Below, one piece after another: positions 23,245 through 34,553 of a stretch of 64,000 nt of DNA. Source of the stretch: Heterostelium album PN500 (lineage: Eukaryota > Evosea > Eumycetozoa > Acytosteliales > Acytosteliaceae). The DNA is taken from contig NW_008805064.1 in NCBI RefSeq assembly GCF_000004825.1, positions 2,542,001-2,606,000 of the forward strand. Direction: 5' to 3'. Each line of letters begins with the position of its first letter. Within the stretch, counting starts at the first letter, position 1. Below the pieces are notes generated by a model. It saw nothing but the letters and a program-made list of their open reading frames with translations. It did not search any database and had not been told where the DNA came from. Made by a program: the position numbers and the translations under genes.

Positions 23245-23345
23245 TGTCTACTCCCTAAGTTTTGCCGATAAGTCAAACGCTAACGATCATAAGATTCAAT
23301 GTCTTATAATACAGTTCGTTAGTCAAGTTAATTGCCGTTTTTAAA
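23245..23345 (+). ncRNA. Candidate guide (omega) RNA region after the Fanzor stop
   Basis: The 100 nt after the stop are clearly less AT-rich than the flanks and can fold: CTAACGA near 23280 pairs with TCGTTAG near 23318, and inside it ATAAGA pairs with TCTTAT. Characterised Fanzor and TnpB loci encode the guide RNA at the 3' end of the nuclease gene, running into the element's right end. Position and structure fit, but transcription, processing and a guide segment cannot be seen from sequence. It might also be a decayed tail of coding sequence, since another frame stays open to 23344. Confidence 0.35.
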
Positions 23346-24372
23346 ACCAATAACTGTATGTATTTTTTTTTTAATTTTTTATTAATTTAATTTTGTTTAT
23401 TAATTTTTTATAATTTGAATTTTAGTACCTCTAAGTGTCCATTTTTTATTTTTTCAAAACATTCATCCCACACGAATAAAGAAAAAAATTTTGATTTCAG
23501 AAAATAATAATTAATTTATTTAAGTTGAAATAGTTTATTTCTATAACTTTGATATGTAACAATATGAGTAGTCTACTTTTTAAATTAATTAAAAAATTAT
23601 TAACAGCATAGTCAAATGCCATAGTTGTACAACCTTCACTCCTATTCTCATTCAACCATTTTATTACTTCTAATTTAAGAATATATATTATATTATTATG
23701 AAGAAAATTAAAAGTATAAAAAGCTGTAAATCAAATCTAGATTTAAAAATGTTTTTAACTTTGATATTTTTTTTAATATCTCTATGTAGCTCTCTCTTTG
23801 CTTGTTCATTATATTAGTTTGTATTTTTGTAAAGAATTTTTTGAAAATTGTATCTGAAATTATTTATCCTATAATTTTACTTTATTTCTTATGGCGAATA
23901 AGGTACTAAAACATCTAAATTTATAGGTATTCATTTTTTTAGAAAAATATATTTTTATATTTTTTTCTTCACCAGAATTAAAGGGTAATCACTGGAAGGA
24001 GAGAAAGTTATTTATATCCCTTAACATTTTAAAAAATGAATCTTAAAATAATACAATCAAAGCTCAGTAATTTTTCTTTTTTTTTTTTCAAGAATTCTCT
24101 ATGGTTTGACTTATTTGTAGTTATACCAATTACGAACCAAACACGTTTCTATTTATACTTTTTTTTTTGCAATTTTTTTTCTTCAAATAATCAAAATGCT
24201 ATAGAATGGAATGATTGGTTAGCCAAAAAGTATAAAAGTGTATGTTTTTTTAATTTTATTTCATTGATTTTGAACATCTTTTGACTAATAAGGTAAATAA
24301 ATGTTCAAATCATACATTTCCATTTCCGTTTAAAGTAAATACAATCAAAGAACTTACCTACCTTCCTTCCTT
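23346..24372. other. Non-coding AT-rich stretch downstream of the Fanzor gene
   Basis: About 1 kb of AT-rich DNA with many T-runs. The short open frame at 24036-24284 is Phe/Asn-rich and looks like chance. I found no terminal inverted repeat matching the upstream flank by eye. Confidence 0.5.
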
Positions 24373-25012
24373 TCATTGTTGTGTGTTTATTTTATTTTTC
24401 AATTTAACTTCGTGCTCCACACAACAAAATTGACATTTACAGGCGGAATCCATCGTTATCTTTGAACAAGCTTCCGTTCGGTTGTGGTGTAAAAACTTTA
24501 CTATTGAGAAGTGACCATTGTTTGCAGCAGCATCCATAGACGAAACAGATACCATGGTACCGAACACATCCTTCTTAGTGGCATGAAGAAATTCAATGGG
24601 TTGCCAAATGGCCATATTTAATAGCGGCATCGTAGAATGCTTTATAATCGATATCCGATCGTTTTAGATCCTTGGAATACACAAACTCTATTAAATCTGT
24701 ATTGCCTTGGGTTGCTGCTGTTGAGAGTGATTGTATATAGGCATCGATATAGTCATCGAATAGTCTCTGTTCAATCGATGTTTGATTGATAATCAAATAG
24801 TTTAACACGCTCTTATATCTATCGAAACACTTATATCGAATCAACTCCTCTGGAAAGCAAGCGAGATCTTGCCAATCACATCTTAATGAATTTCTCATTA
24901 AAGCAACATAGTGAATCTCTCTAACCGATCTGAATATAAGTTTACTAATATACACTGATTTAATTATCTTTTTAAAAAGAATAGTATTTCTTATTTCTAC
25001 TTCTTTTTCCAT
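24373..25012 (-). pseudogene. Truncated, frameshifted ankyrin-family gene
   Basis: The N-terminal frame (24593-25012) starts MEKEVEIRNTILFKKIIKSV and shows the usual family leader (CFDRYKSVLNYLI) and the repeat FYDAAIKYGHLAT. The repeat continues in the other frame (24373-24630) as IEFLHATKKD...MDAAANNGHFSIVKFLHH then NRTEAC. The switch maps to the GGG run at 24598-24600, where one extra base separates the frames. After about two repeats the protein ends in unrelated sequence, whereas intact members (44034-46301) run to about 750 residues, so this is a broken or fragmentary copy. Confidence 0.7.
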
Positions 25013-25240
25013 TTATCAATCTATCTATCTACATTTAATGTATTGTTTTGAAAATAAATAAATAAAATATTAGATATTTGATTAAAAAAAAAAAAAAAAA
25101 AAGATCTATGTGATAATAATATGCGTTGAAACAATATGGCATTTTTTTTATACAATTAAAAACCAACTGGATAAAATCAACAGTTGACTTTTTTGGATAC
25201 ATTTAATATGATAATTTGTGAAAAAAGGATATTAAAATAT

Positions 25241-25436
25241 TTAGAAACACTTTCTGTTGACAATCGCAGGACCAGATTCATCGTATTCCTCCTTGGAGAT
25301 CCACATTTGTTGGAAAGTGGCGAGTGACGCCAAGATGGAACCACCAATCCAGAGAGAGTATTTACGTTCGGGAGGTGCGATGATCTTGATCTTCATGGTC
25401 AATGGAGCCAGCGCAGTCAACTCATTTTGCATACAC
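25241..25436 (-). pseudogene. Actin C-terminal fragment
   Basis: Sixty-three codons match the very end of conventional actin: [40 protein letters not shown] and [16 protein letters not shown], with a natural stop. Upstream of about 25436 the actin similarity ends abruptly in AT-rich DNA, so the other five-sixths of the gene are absent. It is closer to canonical actin than the divergent actin at 52647-53854, so it came from a different actin gene. The frame is still open, suggesting a fairly recent duplication or retro-insertion. Confidence 0.85.
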
Positions 25437-26096
25437 TACAATTTTTTCGTAATTGTCGCGAAGTTTTTACTTAGTATTCAACTCAATAAATGCAAAAAAA
25501 AAAAAATTTGTATGAAAAAGCATACTACGAATGGGATTCGTTATGCCCTTACACGTTAAATTCGTAGTTATTACGACAATTTATTTTTTAATATGTAAAA
25601 AAAATGTTAAATAACTTTAAAAAGAACACTTGCAACGATTTTATAGATAATCTATATTAAATGAGAATATTTATTTTTTTGTTAGTATTTATTCTGGTGA
25701 AGATAATTTTAAATGTAAACATACCATTTGCATTCATAGATGAATCTATTATTGCAAAAGATCGTCAATGCATCATCGATCTCTACATGTCAGTTTCATT
25801 TGTCTTTTGTATCTTTTCACCACCTTGTTTGAATTTGATACTGTATTCAAATGAATTATTGATTATACTATATACAATGTTTGTTATTGTAGCTTCCCAC
25901 CAAGTGCTATATCGACACCATCTATTTTTTTTTTTTTTGTTAGTTCACATTCTAAACATCAATTAAATGGATACACTGGAATGACATACTATCTTGATTT
26001 AGCAAAGACCTTTTGTCCTTTTTGGAATAACGATGGGCGAACATCAGATGATCGATAATTCTTCTCTCTCTTTGTGATGTTTGTCTTTGTTGTATT
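25437..26096. other. Gap with one doubtful hydrophobic ORF
   Basis: 25661-25966 (+) is open for 101 codons and strongly hydrophobic (MRIFIFLLVFILVKIILNVN at its start), which might be a small membrane protein. T-rich DNA gives such frames by chance and I see no family or splice support. The rest is AT-rich non-coding. Confidence 0.3.
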
Positions 26097-27074
26097 TCAG
26101 AAGTTCGAACGATCGTTGTTGTTGCTGTATGCCGCGTAATCCATTGCATTGACAGTTGCCGTTCCCTTTCCATTTTGGTGGAGCCATTTAAGAAGTTCTA
26201 AATGGCCGTGTTTAGCAGCGATATCCAAGTAGGCATATTCTATTTCATCGAGGTTTACATTGTGATTGATGAGCCATTCCAACATTTCAACGCTTCCACC
26301 CTTGACCGCATTGGAAATCAACGATGATTCATAACTTCGAAGTGTGATCTTACCACGTTCCATAAGTAGTTGTAATATATCCAGACGGCCAATAGACACA
26401 GCATTTGCCATCGATCGCCTTATGGTTAGCTCCAGATTCGCTTTGTTTTTAATACGTTGTTCCACTCTACCTATCAGCCACGACAACAACTCGATAGACT
26501 CTCCCATTGGCGCTAGCATCAGAGCTCGTTCATAAGATACATCGGTTATGAAATCCGCTAGTAATCCGTCCAAATACTTTACAATCTTTAATCTTCCAAG
26601 TTTGGAAGCATACTCTATCAGCTCTAACCTTATATTAACACCAATACCAATATCCAACTCCTCTAGCAGATATACCAATATTCTCATATTATCACTATAG
26701 ATCGACATGTTTATTGACTTTATAAGATCGATCTGTTGATCGTAGACCAATTGTGATATCTCTATAGATCGATTGCCAGCCATTATATTGTTCCTTGATT
26801 GTTTAACATTGAAAAAGTTGAATGGTTTCATTGCTATTCTCTTACAATAGGTGTACCAAGATTGATTCCGAAGACACTCCTGTATGATATATCGATAATA
26901 TTTAGATAGCTCGTCAAAATAACCGTATGCAACCAACATATTTGGTGTCACCAATAACTGATTCCATTTGTAGACGCGCAATCTTTCTTCAGAATTAATA
27001 AAATAAACATTGTCAAAAACTTTTATTCTCAATATTATATTGTTAAATATATCTAAAAATAATTTCTTATCCAT
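26097..27074 (-). CDS. Ankyrin-repeat protein (325 aa)
   Basis: Single exon starting MDKKLFLDIFNNIILRIKVF. The leader (to about residue 110) is typical of the dictyostelid ankyrin family. Then come diverged repeats (IEYASKLGRLKIVKYL, AVSIGRLDILQLLM, AVKGGSVEMLEWLI, IAAKHGHLELLKWLHQNG). It ends in the middle of a repeat (AMDYAAYSNNNDRSNF), shorter than the 755-residue relative at 44034-46301, so the C-terminus may be truncated. The family is greatly expanded in dictyostelids and its function is unknown; ankyrin repeats usually bind proteins. Confidence 0.75.
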   Translation of the reverse strand: MDKKLFLDIFNNIILRIKVFDNVYFINSEERLRVYKWNQLLVTPNMLVAYGYFDELSKYYRYIIQECLRNQSWYTYCKRIAMKPFNFFNVKQSRNNIMAGNRSIEISQLVYDQQIDLIKSINMSIYSDNMRILVYLLEELDIGIGVNIRLELIEYASKLGRLKIVKYLDGLLADFITDVSYERALMLAPMGESIELLSWLIGRVEQRIKNKANLELTIRRSMANAVSIGRLDILQLLMERGKITLRSYESSLISNAVKGGSVEMLEWLINHNVNLDEIEYAYLDIAAKHGHLELLKWLHQNGKGTATVNAMDYAAYSNNNDRSNF

Positions 27075-27466
27075 TTTCTATACATAAACACTTTATGAAA
27101 AAATATCTTTAACTAAAATAATTATTTATTTAATTACTTTAATTTTATTTTTTTTTTTAACTTTCTGCAGAGAATTATTTTTAGAAATTTTTTTACACTT
27201 TGACAATAAATTGCATCAGCTAGTCAACATTTTTTTATTTATTTTTATTTAATCTTTGCATTCTCTGGGATTGATAAGTATTTATCACGATATTCATGTA
27301 CAAATTAAGAATACTATTGCTTGGAATCATAATAATTAGAGAAAAATAAAATATTGACTAATCAATTACTAGACATATTTATTTAAAAAAATAATGTATA
27401 TTGATACATTAGGTTAATGATCAATAGAATGACTGAAGATAGAGTTATAAAAAATCTATTATTTTA
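27075..27466. other. Intergenic, nothing seen
   Basis: AT-rich spacer between the start of the ankyrin gene and the 3' end of the secreted-protein gene, both on the minus strand. No open frame or fold of note. Confidence 0.5.
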
Positions 27467-28506
27467 TTACATTGGAGTGAATACAACATAGGTATCATCG
27501 TTAGCATTGTTACTGAACCACAAAGCATCTCCATTACATTCGGCAATAAGATATCCAAAGCTATTTCTAACTTTGTACATATAACGCTTGTTTCCATTAT
27601 CCTCCAATGCATATTGAGAGGGAACCAAAGTTTGCTCAGGAGGATAGGATGTCTTACAATCAGATGCAATTGTGTTCCAACCTCGTGCAATTCCATTGAC
27701 ATCGGCATCCAAAATTTGCAAACCTTTTCTTGTCATCTTAAAGTTTCCGGTTACAATATCAATCAGTGACATGATCAGATCTGCAAGCCAAGCGCTACCA
27801 TCTGGTGCACTACCGTAGGTCCATGTTCCCTGATTAGCACAGCTATAGTCTTCTCTGTTAGTCTCAATGGCGATAGGACGTGAAATATCGATTGAATTCG
27901 ATGTTCTTGTACCACTGGCAACGGCCAACTTGATTGTATCTTGGTTCCATTTGTTATCTTGTTTGACTTGTCTCCAACTCTTAAAGTACAGCTTCGATTG
28001 ATACCAATAGTTACCACATTTCTTGACTATACGCATATTGGCATTCTGATCTCTACCCAAGATATAATTTTTTTCGTCGGAACCACGGATAGTATATAAT
28101 GTTCCTGCAGGTGGTGACACTTACAATAATAAAAAAAGATGTTAATAGACATAACATTAATATTTTATTACAGTTGACAATACATACATGGTGCCCAGAC
28201 AGTAGCACCTCTTCCATCGGCAAAGATATCGAAATTTTCACCATCGTCAACGGGGGCAACATAGGTTCCATTGAAATCTACAGGCTCACATATATCGGGA
28301 GTATAAGGTTGCTTCTTCCAGCTGGCTTCAATGTCACGTTTTGCTCCAGGTGCTCTTTTATTAGCAGAGAGTGTCGTAATAGGTGTTTGGCATTCTTCAT
28401 CATGACCATGGTGACCCATTCCAGCCATTTCAAGAAGTGTACCAAAGACCAAATTACCAAGACACAAAAAAATAATAATTGTAAATATTTGTTTAAAGTT
28501 TGACAT
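27467..28506 (-). CDS. Secreted protein of unknown family, two exons (323 aa)
   Basis: Exon 1 is 28188-28506 and exon 2 is 27467-28119; the 68-bp intron has a GTATGT donor and the frame joins as WAP-L-SPPAG. The N-terminus MSNFKQIFTIIIFLCLGNLV followed by FG is a clear signal peptide. Next comes a His/Cys-rich stretch (HHGHDEEC), then a Trp/Tyr-rich globular region (NYWYQSKLYFKSWRQVKQDN), a conserved-looking GTWTYGSAPDGSAW segment and a C-terminal half ending VVFTPM. At least five cysteines suggest disulphides. An upstream in-frame ATG at 28563 would hide the signal peptide, so I chose 28506. I do not recognise the family. Confidence 0.8.
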
Positions 28507-28942
28507 TTTTAATAATAAAATATTATTTAAAAAAAGAAAAGAAATTTGAAAGTTTAACTTCATTGAGTTACTTCTTTTTATAGTTTCTAGACATTCATTC
28601 TTAAATTTAATTTAATTTAAGAATCAAAATGAATTTGTATTTCTGATACCCATTATTTTTTTTGATACCAGTTTACAAAAAAAATTTAAGGTTAAATGAT
28701 TTTTTCACCACCAAATTTTCACTCTTTCTTTGAACAACAATGTCACCTTGTTAAAGTGGTCGAACAATAAAACAAGGTAATGACCAACTTACAATTTTCT
28801 CTTTGTGGCCAAAAAAATGTGCGATTTTGTTGTGAAACAAAAAATAATAAAACTCTTGAATCTGTGTTGAAATAATTTATTTGTAAAAAAAAGATTATGG
28901 CGCATTCTCTGCAAACATGTTTTCGATTTATTGTAAAATTAA
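28507..28942. other. Promoter-side spacer
   Basis: AT-rich spacer upstream of the secreted-protein gene (minus strand) and downstream of the lectin-like gene. It contains a short near-repeat around 28725-28795 (CACTTTGAACAA-like and CAACTTACAA-like stretches) but no gene. Confidence 0.4.
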
Positions 28943-29878
28943 TTAGTATCTATATATTGAACAATTCTTTATGAAAACGTTTTGTGTAAATTCCCCACAA
29001 GCCGATGTGAATCCAACAAAAGCTGAATCATCTTCACCAATGCCAATGGTATCATTGATGTCGATATTATGATTAATAACTTCATCATGATCTACTATTA
29101 CTGTTAATTGCTGCCCTATTGGTTCATAGATAATCTCGACTTGGTGATACTTGAAGTCACACAGCTTGAACGAGGGTGAAGCATAGGTCAATGCATACTT
29201 TTGTTCGGAATTGTTCAGATCGGTACCGTTGGTATGTATTGCAATATGATTGTCGTTTGGATCGTCGTTGTACTTGAAGTCGTCAAACTCTACAGCTATC
29301 GATGCTGTAATGCCACTGTAACCAAGTCCGCTGCCACCATAGTACAACCTGCTAACGGTATCGGTACCTCTTGGGTCATTGTGTATGACGAATGCAAATC
29401 CATCTGCCGGTGGACCATCATTATACTTCAGTGGATGCTTTCCCATTTTGAAATCGAATCGAACAATGAAACCACCAGAGATATACCGAACCTTTTTCCT
29501 ACTCCAACAAAAACTGTTGATAGGCGAAATAAAATGTATATCCTTTACCAATCTTAACTCTCTGTATAGATTGACATCGTCTTCTTTTTCTTGTTTTTCT
29601 TGTTTCTCTTTCTCTTTCTCTTTCTCTTTTTTATCTACGCCATTCTCCACTGCTCTCTGCTCTTCCTCTTCATCATCTTCTTCCTCTTCATTTTTAATCC
29701 ACTTTAGATTATCAAAATAAGTTGATGGGTATGCATTGATCACACAGTTCCTTTTTGTCATTACAAATAAAGGTAAACGAAAAACGATCGCATAGAGCAA
29801 TACTCTATTCTTTAGTACTCTTCCTGCAAGTTGAGAATCTATATTACTTGTTTTATCATTATCCTCCATATTTCCCAT
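28943..29878 (-). CDS. L-type (legume-like) lectin-domain protein, apparently cytosolic
   Basis: Single exon, 311 residues. Residues about 125-311 fit the L-type lectin beta-sandwich: GGFIVRFDFKMGKHP, ADGFAFVIHNDPRGT, GLGYSGITASIAVEFDDFKY, NDNHIAIHTNG and a final VGFTSACGEF strand. The VEFDxF...NDNHI block corresponds to the metal/sugar-site region of the family. The first 125 residues have no signal peptide but a mildly hydrophobic segment (VLLYAIVFRLPLFVM) and a long charged stretch (EEEEDDEEEE, then KEKEKEKEKQ). L-type lectins normally work in the secretory path, so the missing signal peptide is odd. An unseen upstream exon could supply one. Confidence 0.75.
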   Translation of the reverse strand: MGNMEDNDKTSNIDSQLAGRVLKNRVLLYAIVFRLPLFVMTKRNCVINAYPSTYFDNLKWIKNEEEEDDEEEEQRAVENGVDKKEKEKEKEKQEKQEKEDDVNLYRELRLVKDIHFISPINSFCWSRKKVRYISGGFIVRFDFKMGKHPLKYNDGPPADGFAFVIHNDPRGTDTVSRLYYGGSGLGYSGITASIAVEFDDFKYNDDPNDNHIAIHTNGTDLNNSEQKYALTYASPSFKLCDFKYHQVEIIYEPIGQQLTVIVDHDEVINHNIDINDTIGIGEDDSAFVGFTSACGEFTQNVFIKNCSIYRY

Positions 29879-30229
29879 TTTCGTTGATTTCTCAGCATTA
29901 CTATTGTATTAAATATTTATCATTTTATTTTTCGATTCTGTTTGTATGGATAACCACAAAAAAATATATATTCTATCATATGCAAAAAATAATAAGTGTT
30001 GTCGATTTCGTTCTGTATCAACACAAATTAATTAATATCCAAAAAAAAAAAAAAAAAAAAAAAAAAAAACAAAATTAAAAATAAAATATATTTTTTTATA
30101 GAATAAATCTCATTTTTTTTGTCGATTATCTTCCTAATCTTTTTGAATCTAATATATTTATTAAGATTAAGATATCAAATTCTATTTTTATTTTTCAATA
30201 TATTATATTTAATAATTAAACTGTAAAGT
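29879..30229. other. Spacer with a long poly-A tract
   Basis: AT-rich spacer containing an uninterrupted A-run of nearly 30 at about 30042-30069. No gene seen. Confidence 0.5.
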
Positions 30230-31744
30230 TTAAGGTGAAGGTGGGTCGTTTGCTATTTCAACTTTAAATTGTTTTTCTATAAAGGTTGGTATTTCTAAAA
30301 TATTTTGTATTGATATTCTCGAACTATCATTACTGTCAACTATTAAATAATTTTGATTATTATCTATTCTTCTCAGTTGGAGGTTGCCGACTGTGATTCC
30401 ACTGACTGTTGTTGGTATACTTTTAAGTTGATCAAGTTTATAGTAATCCTTTGACATTGAAATATGTTTGACTGAGGGTGGTATTGAACCAAATGGGAGT
30501 ATTGAACCATCGCTGAGGCTCATAAACTCTAATGAGTCTGGGAGTGATTCAACTTTCAAATTGAAAACTCCTCCTGTATAGAGTTTCTTTAGACCCTGTG
30601 GAAGAGCTCCTGGATTTCCAAAAATTAGATAGGTGAGATCCAATACCTCCAGGTTTGGTGGTAGCACTGCCACATTATCAAAGCTTTGATCATTCTCGGA
30701 ATGCAATGGAACCTCGATGATGCTAAGTGATTTTAAGCTTGTTGGGAAGCCAATTCTACTCAACGGGTAAATAGTTGTTACAGTTAAATTGGTCAATGTC
30801 GGTGGAAAGTCGCTTGGTTGGAGCTTTGATCCATAAGACTGATTGAGAATCATCGATTTGATTGTTGATTTCAATGTTGTTACTTTAGAGTAGTTAAAGT
30901 ACTTAAGATGCCTTGACTCTATGGAAATGGAATGAAGTGTAGCTGGTAACAATGAAATATTGGTATCGTCTAATTCTATGAGCTGATGATGTAGTACCTC
31001 TAGATTAGGTAGCTCTACATCGATTACTAATGTAACATTTCCATTAATTGTAATTGAACGCAGTGTCGTTGGTAGAGAACTCATGTTTATCTCGCAAAAA
31101 TTTGCAGTAATGGTGATCGATACCAAACTGGATTTCAAAAGTAGTGGCAGAAATGAAGTTGAACAGATTTCCAGATATTTAATATTGGTTGGCAGCCATT
31201 TAGCTTTACAATCTATGTTTGTACCACCCATAGTCAACTTTTTGACATTGGAACACTCTAACTTCTTTACAAAGCATTCATTGTAAATGAAATCAGTTCT
31301 TGCCTGATGAATGTATAAATGATTTACATTATCATATATTTCTTTTTTTTTTTTTAATAATAATATGAATTAATTATAATTAATAAGATAGATAATAAAG
31401 TTTTAAATAAAAGGAAATAAAAAGTTACTTTTGTTATTTGATTGATCACATAGATCACTGATTGATTGGGAATGATAAGCTTCGACTGGTTTACATTGGA
31501 AATAACCATAATACAGTTCTACATTTGATTTATATTGATATGATTTCTTGATTTGTTTGATATATGAATTCGGCTTAACATTATTTATATTTCTAATAGA
31601 TAGTGTATCGCTGTTGAAATTTAAATATTTATTCCTCTCTTCAAAAAATCGTGTGCAAACTAAACTAAAACAAATCTTATCTATATTTTCGGGAATAAAA
31701 TCAACTATTTTAGAAAGTAATAAAAATGATAGTTTTTCGATCAT
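30230..31744 (-). CDS. F-box / FNIP-repeat protein, two exons (475 aa)
   Basis: Exon 1 is 31429-31744 and exon 2 is 30230-31341; the 87-bp intron has a GTAACT donor and an AAG acceptor. The start MIEKLSFLLLSKIVDFIPEN and FSLVCTRFFEERNKYL form the dictyostelid F-box-like leader found on FNIP proteins. The body is FNIP-type leucine-rich repeats with recurrent LPxxLxxLxxxG units (SLPTTLRSITING, LPPNLEVLDLTYL, ALPQGLKKLYTGG, SIPPSVKHISM). The family is greatly expanded in social amoebae, and the repeats form a curved binding surface. An SCF-adaptor role is inferred. The frame across the intron (NNK-K-IYDNVNHLYIHQ) supports the join. Confidence 0.8.
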
Positions 31745-32169
31745 GATCTCTCCAATATAATAAATGATTGTTGTTTTGAATCTTTTAATTGTATTGAAAA
31801 TAAATAAATTTCTATTTCACATCAAGATGGCAAGCCATAAATAGGCGATCTTCATTTATTATTATTTAATCCTTTTTTTTTGAAATTTTTAATTTTTATT
31901 TATTTTTAATAATCATAAATATAAAAGATTTTTATGATTTTCATTTTTTAACAGTTTTGCTTAAATTTTGCTCTTTTTTTTGTTGGTGCACAAGTGGTCT
32001 ATCATCACCCATTCATCACTTGCCATGGCACCAAATTAATCAAAAAAACAAAAACCATTGCGAAATTAAAAAAATCAATTAGTCCTTTAGATTCCTATTA
32101 TTAATTCCGACATGGTGAATTGTTTTATATTTTATTTTAAATTTCATTCTTTAATTAAAAATATATATG
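31745..32169. other. Divergent promoter region
   Basis: AT-rich spacer between the starts of the FNIP gene (minus) and the fucosidase gene (plus). It should hold both promoters. A small less AT-rich patch lies near 31985-32035. No gene seen. Confidence 0.5.
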
Positions 32170-34148
32170 ATGTTAGAAAATACAAAATTAAAAGTTATAT
32201 TATTGGTTTTATCAGTTTGCTCTTGTGCTTTAGGTCAATCTTATCTACCGAATTGGGAGTATGTGTGAACATTAACAATAATTTATCTTACATATCAATA
32301 TATTTACCATATATTATTAATCATTTACAGATCTATTAATTCAAGACCATTACCAGCTTGGTATGATCAATCGAAATTTGGTATATTCATTCACTGGTAT
32401 GTAAAATAACATATTCATAATTTTACTATTTTTGCTTGATTTTAATTTCATTATATTCAATAAAAAAAAGGGGTGTATATTCGGTACCAGCTTTTGCAGT
32501 TCCTGCTGCACCAGGTGCCGAATGGTATTGGTATAATTTAGAGTATCTATTCAACATTTCCATTGGAAACAGAGGAAAAACAATTAAGAATTATCACTAA
32601 ATTGTATTCTCTGTATCTTGATTCATTTTATCAATATTCTAATCTTTCTACTTTTTATTTTTACTTTTTTAATAATAGATTCAATACTGATAATGGATCG
32701 ACTCGTGCCTATCATGATGATTCATTCGGTGCTGATTTTACTTATCAGACTTTTGCACCGATGTTCAAAGCAAATCTCTTTGACCCACAGCAATGGGCAA
32801 ATCTTTTTGTTGCCTCTGGTGCCAAGTATGTTGTGTTGACCAGTAAACATCATGAGGGTTTCACTCTTTGGCCAAACTCACAAGCCTGGGGATGGAACAG
32901 TGTTGACATCGGTCCCGGTAAGGATTTAGTCGGTTTGGTATCGAAATACGTTAAGCAAGCAGGTCTACACATGGGTCTCTATCATTCACTCTACGAATGG
33001 TTCAACCCATTGTACGATATGAACAATGCCACCACTCCACCAGTAAGTGATTCTTATGTCACCCAGGTTCTCTTGCCACAACTCTACGATGTTGTTAACT
33101 CTTATGAACCTGAAGTTGGTATGTATCAAACTTTTATTCCAAAAACAATCATAACAATATTAACTTTTTTTATCTCATATCAATCAAAAGTTTGGGCGGA
33201 TGGTGATTGGGAACAAAACTCAACCTATTGGAAATCAACAGATTTTTTGGCATGGTTATACACTAACAGCTCTGTAAAGGACACTGTTGTCACAAACGAT
33301 CGTTGGGGAAGTGATTGCGGTGGTAAAAATGGTGGTATGTATTAAAAGAACACAAGTTAATTCATTAATATCATTATACTTAAAGATTTTATTTTAAATA
33401 GGTTATTGGACACCATCTGATAGATACAATCCAGGTAAATTGATTGGACATAAATGGGAAAACTGTTACACCATAGGTAATTTTCTATATCAAGATAAAC
33501 TATTATTTGTGAAAATTATTAATTATTTAAATTTATTTTAATAATTCTTAGGAACATCATGGGGATACAATCAAAATGAAGCATTAGATCAATATCAGAA
33601 CACTACAAGTTTGATCCAAACATTGGTATCAACTGTTAGTTGTGGTGGTAATCTATTATTGGATGTTGGACCTGTATGTATTGATTTTGATTATTATTAC
33701 TCTGAAAAGAAACATTTATATTAATGTTTTTCTTTTTTTTTAATTATGATAATCATAGACTGCTGAAGGTGTTATTCCAATGTTGATGCAAGAAAGATTG
33801 ATCCAAATCGGTGAATGGCTATCGACTAATGGTGAAGCTATTTATAATACTACTTTCTGGAGAGTTCAAAACGATACCATCGATGAAAACATTTGGTACA
33901 CCACCAATGCTCACACCGGTGCTGTCTATGCCATGTCATTCTACTGGCCAACCAACTCGATCTTGACTTTGGAAGCTCCAATCGTTCAGAGAACAACCAC
34001 CATCGAACTTTTGGGCTACGGTGAATCACTCTCTTACAGCACTGCCAACGGACAGAAATCTGGTCTAAACATCAAACTTCCATTCTTGACACCCGGTCAG
34101 TATCCACCACACGGTGTATACACATTCAAACTAAGCAATGTATTATAA
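32170..34148 (+). CDS. Alpha-L-fucosidase, GH29, eight exons
   Basis: Exons 32170-32258, 32331-32396, 32471-32542, 32679-33118, 33191-33334, 33402-33476, 33552-33673 and 33759-34148 give 465 residues with every phase consistent. Residues 1-22 form a signal peptide ([14 protein letters not shown]), fitting a lysosomal or secreted hydrolase. GH29 hallmarks: [63 protein letters not shown] (the first Asp is the expected nucleophile) and VVTNDRWG. It removes alpha-linked fucose from glycoproteins. The length agrees with the family. The short C-terminal beta domain follows [12 protein letters not shown]. Confidence 0.93.
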
Positions 34149-34553
34149 AATCTATAGCTACTTTGGGATAATTTAACTTTATTTTGTTTATTTAAATTTA
34201 CTTTAATAAATATAATTATATTAAATTTTGAATTTAAAGACAATACATGCAACTCCTGGATGAAAATTGTCAATCAATTCAATGCTACCATGATAATCAC
34301 CTAACTTATTGATTGGAATGGTAACACTGAGAGTTAGACTATAATTACCCATTGGAATCAAGCATGAGCTACTAGGACAAGTCGGTTCTATACTCTATTA
34401 ATGAACTATCTCCTGAATACCATTTTTAAAATTTCCCGCTTTTTTTTAAAAAAAAAACTATAACATTTTGTTTTTTAAGAAGGTTGTTGTAGAAATGGTT
34501 TGAAATTATACATTTTATTTAAATATATATAAATTATTAATTGATTTATTATT
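34149..34553. other. Convergent 3' spacer with a possible coding relic
   Basis: It lies between the 3' ends of the fucosidase and PH-domain genes. 34230-34400, read on the minus strand, is less AT-rich and shows a short open stretch without a start. It may be a decayed exon or chance. No complete gene seen. Confidence 0.35.

Noticed and set aside
23150-23344. Alternative C-terminus of the Fanzor protein in another frame
   Set aside because: The frame used continues smoothly from NRDVNAARNIL into GLFMSLYSFRPKVF, like other Fanzor tails, and stops at 23244. The other frame would lose the RuvC-III motif.
24036-24284. 82-codon plus-strand frame downstream of the Fanzor gene
   Set aside because: Made mostly of Phe/Asn codons from T-runs. 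No start context or similarity.
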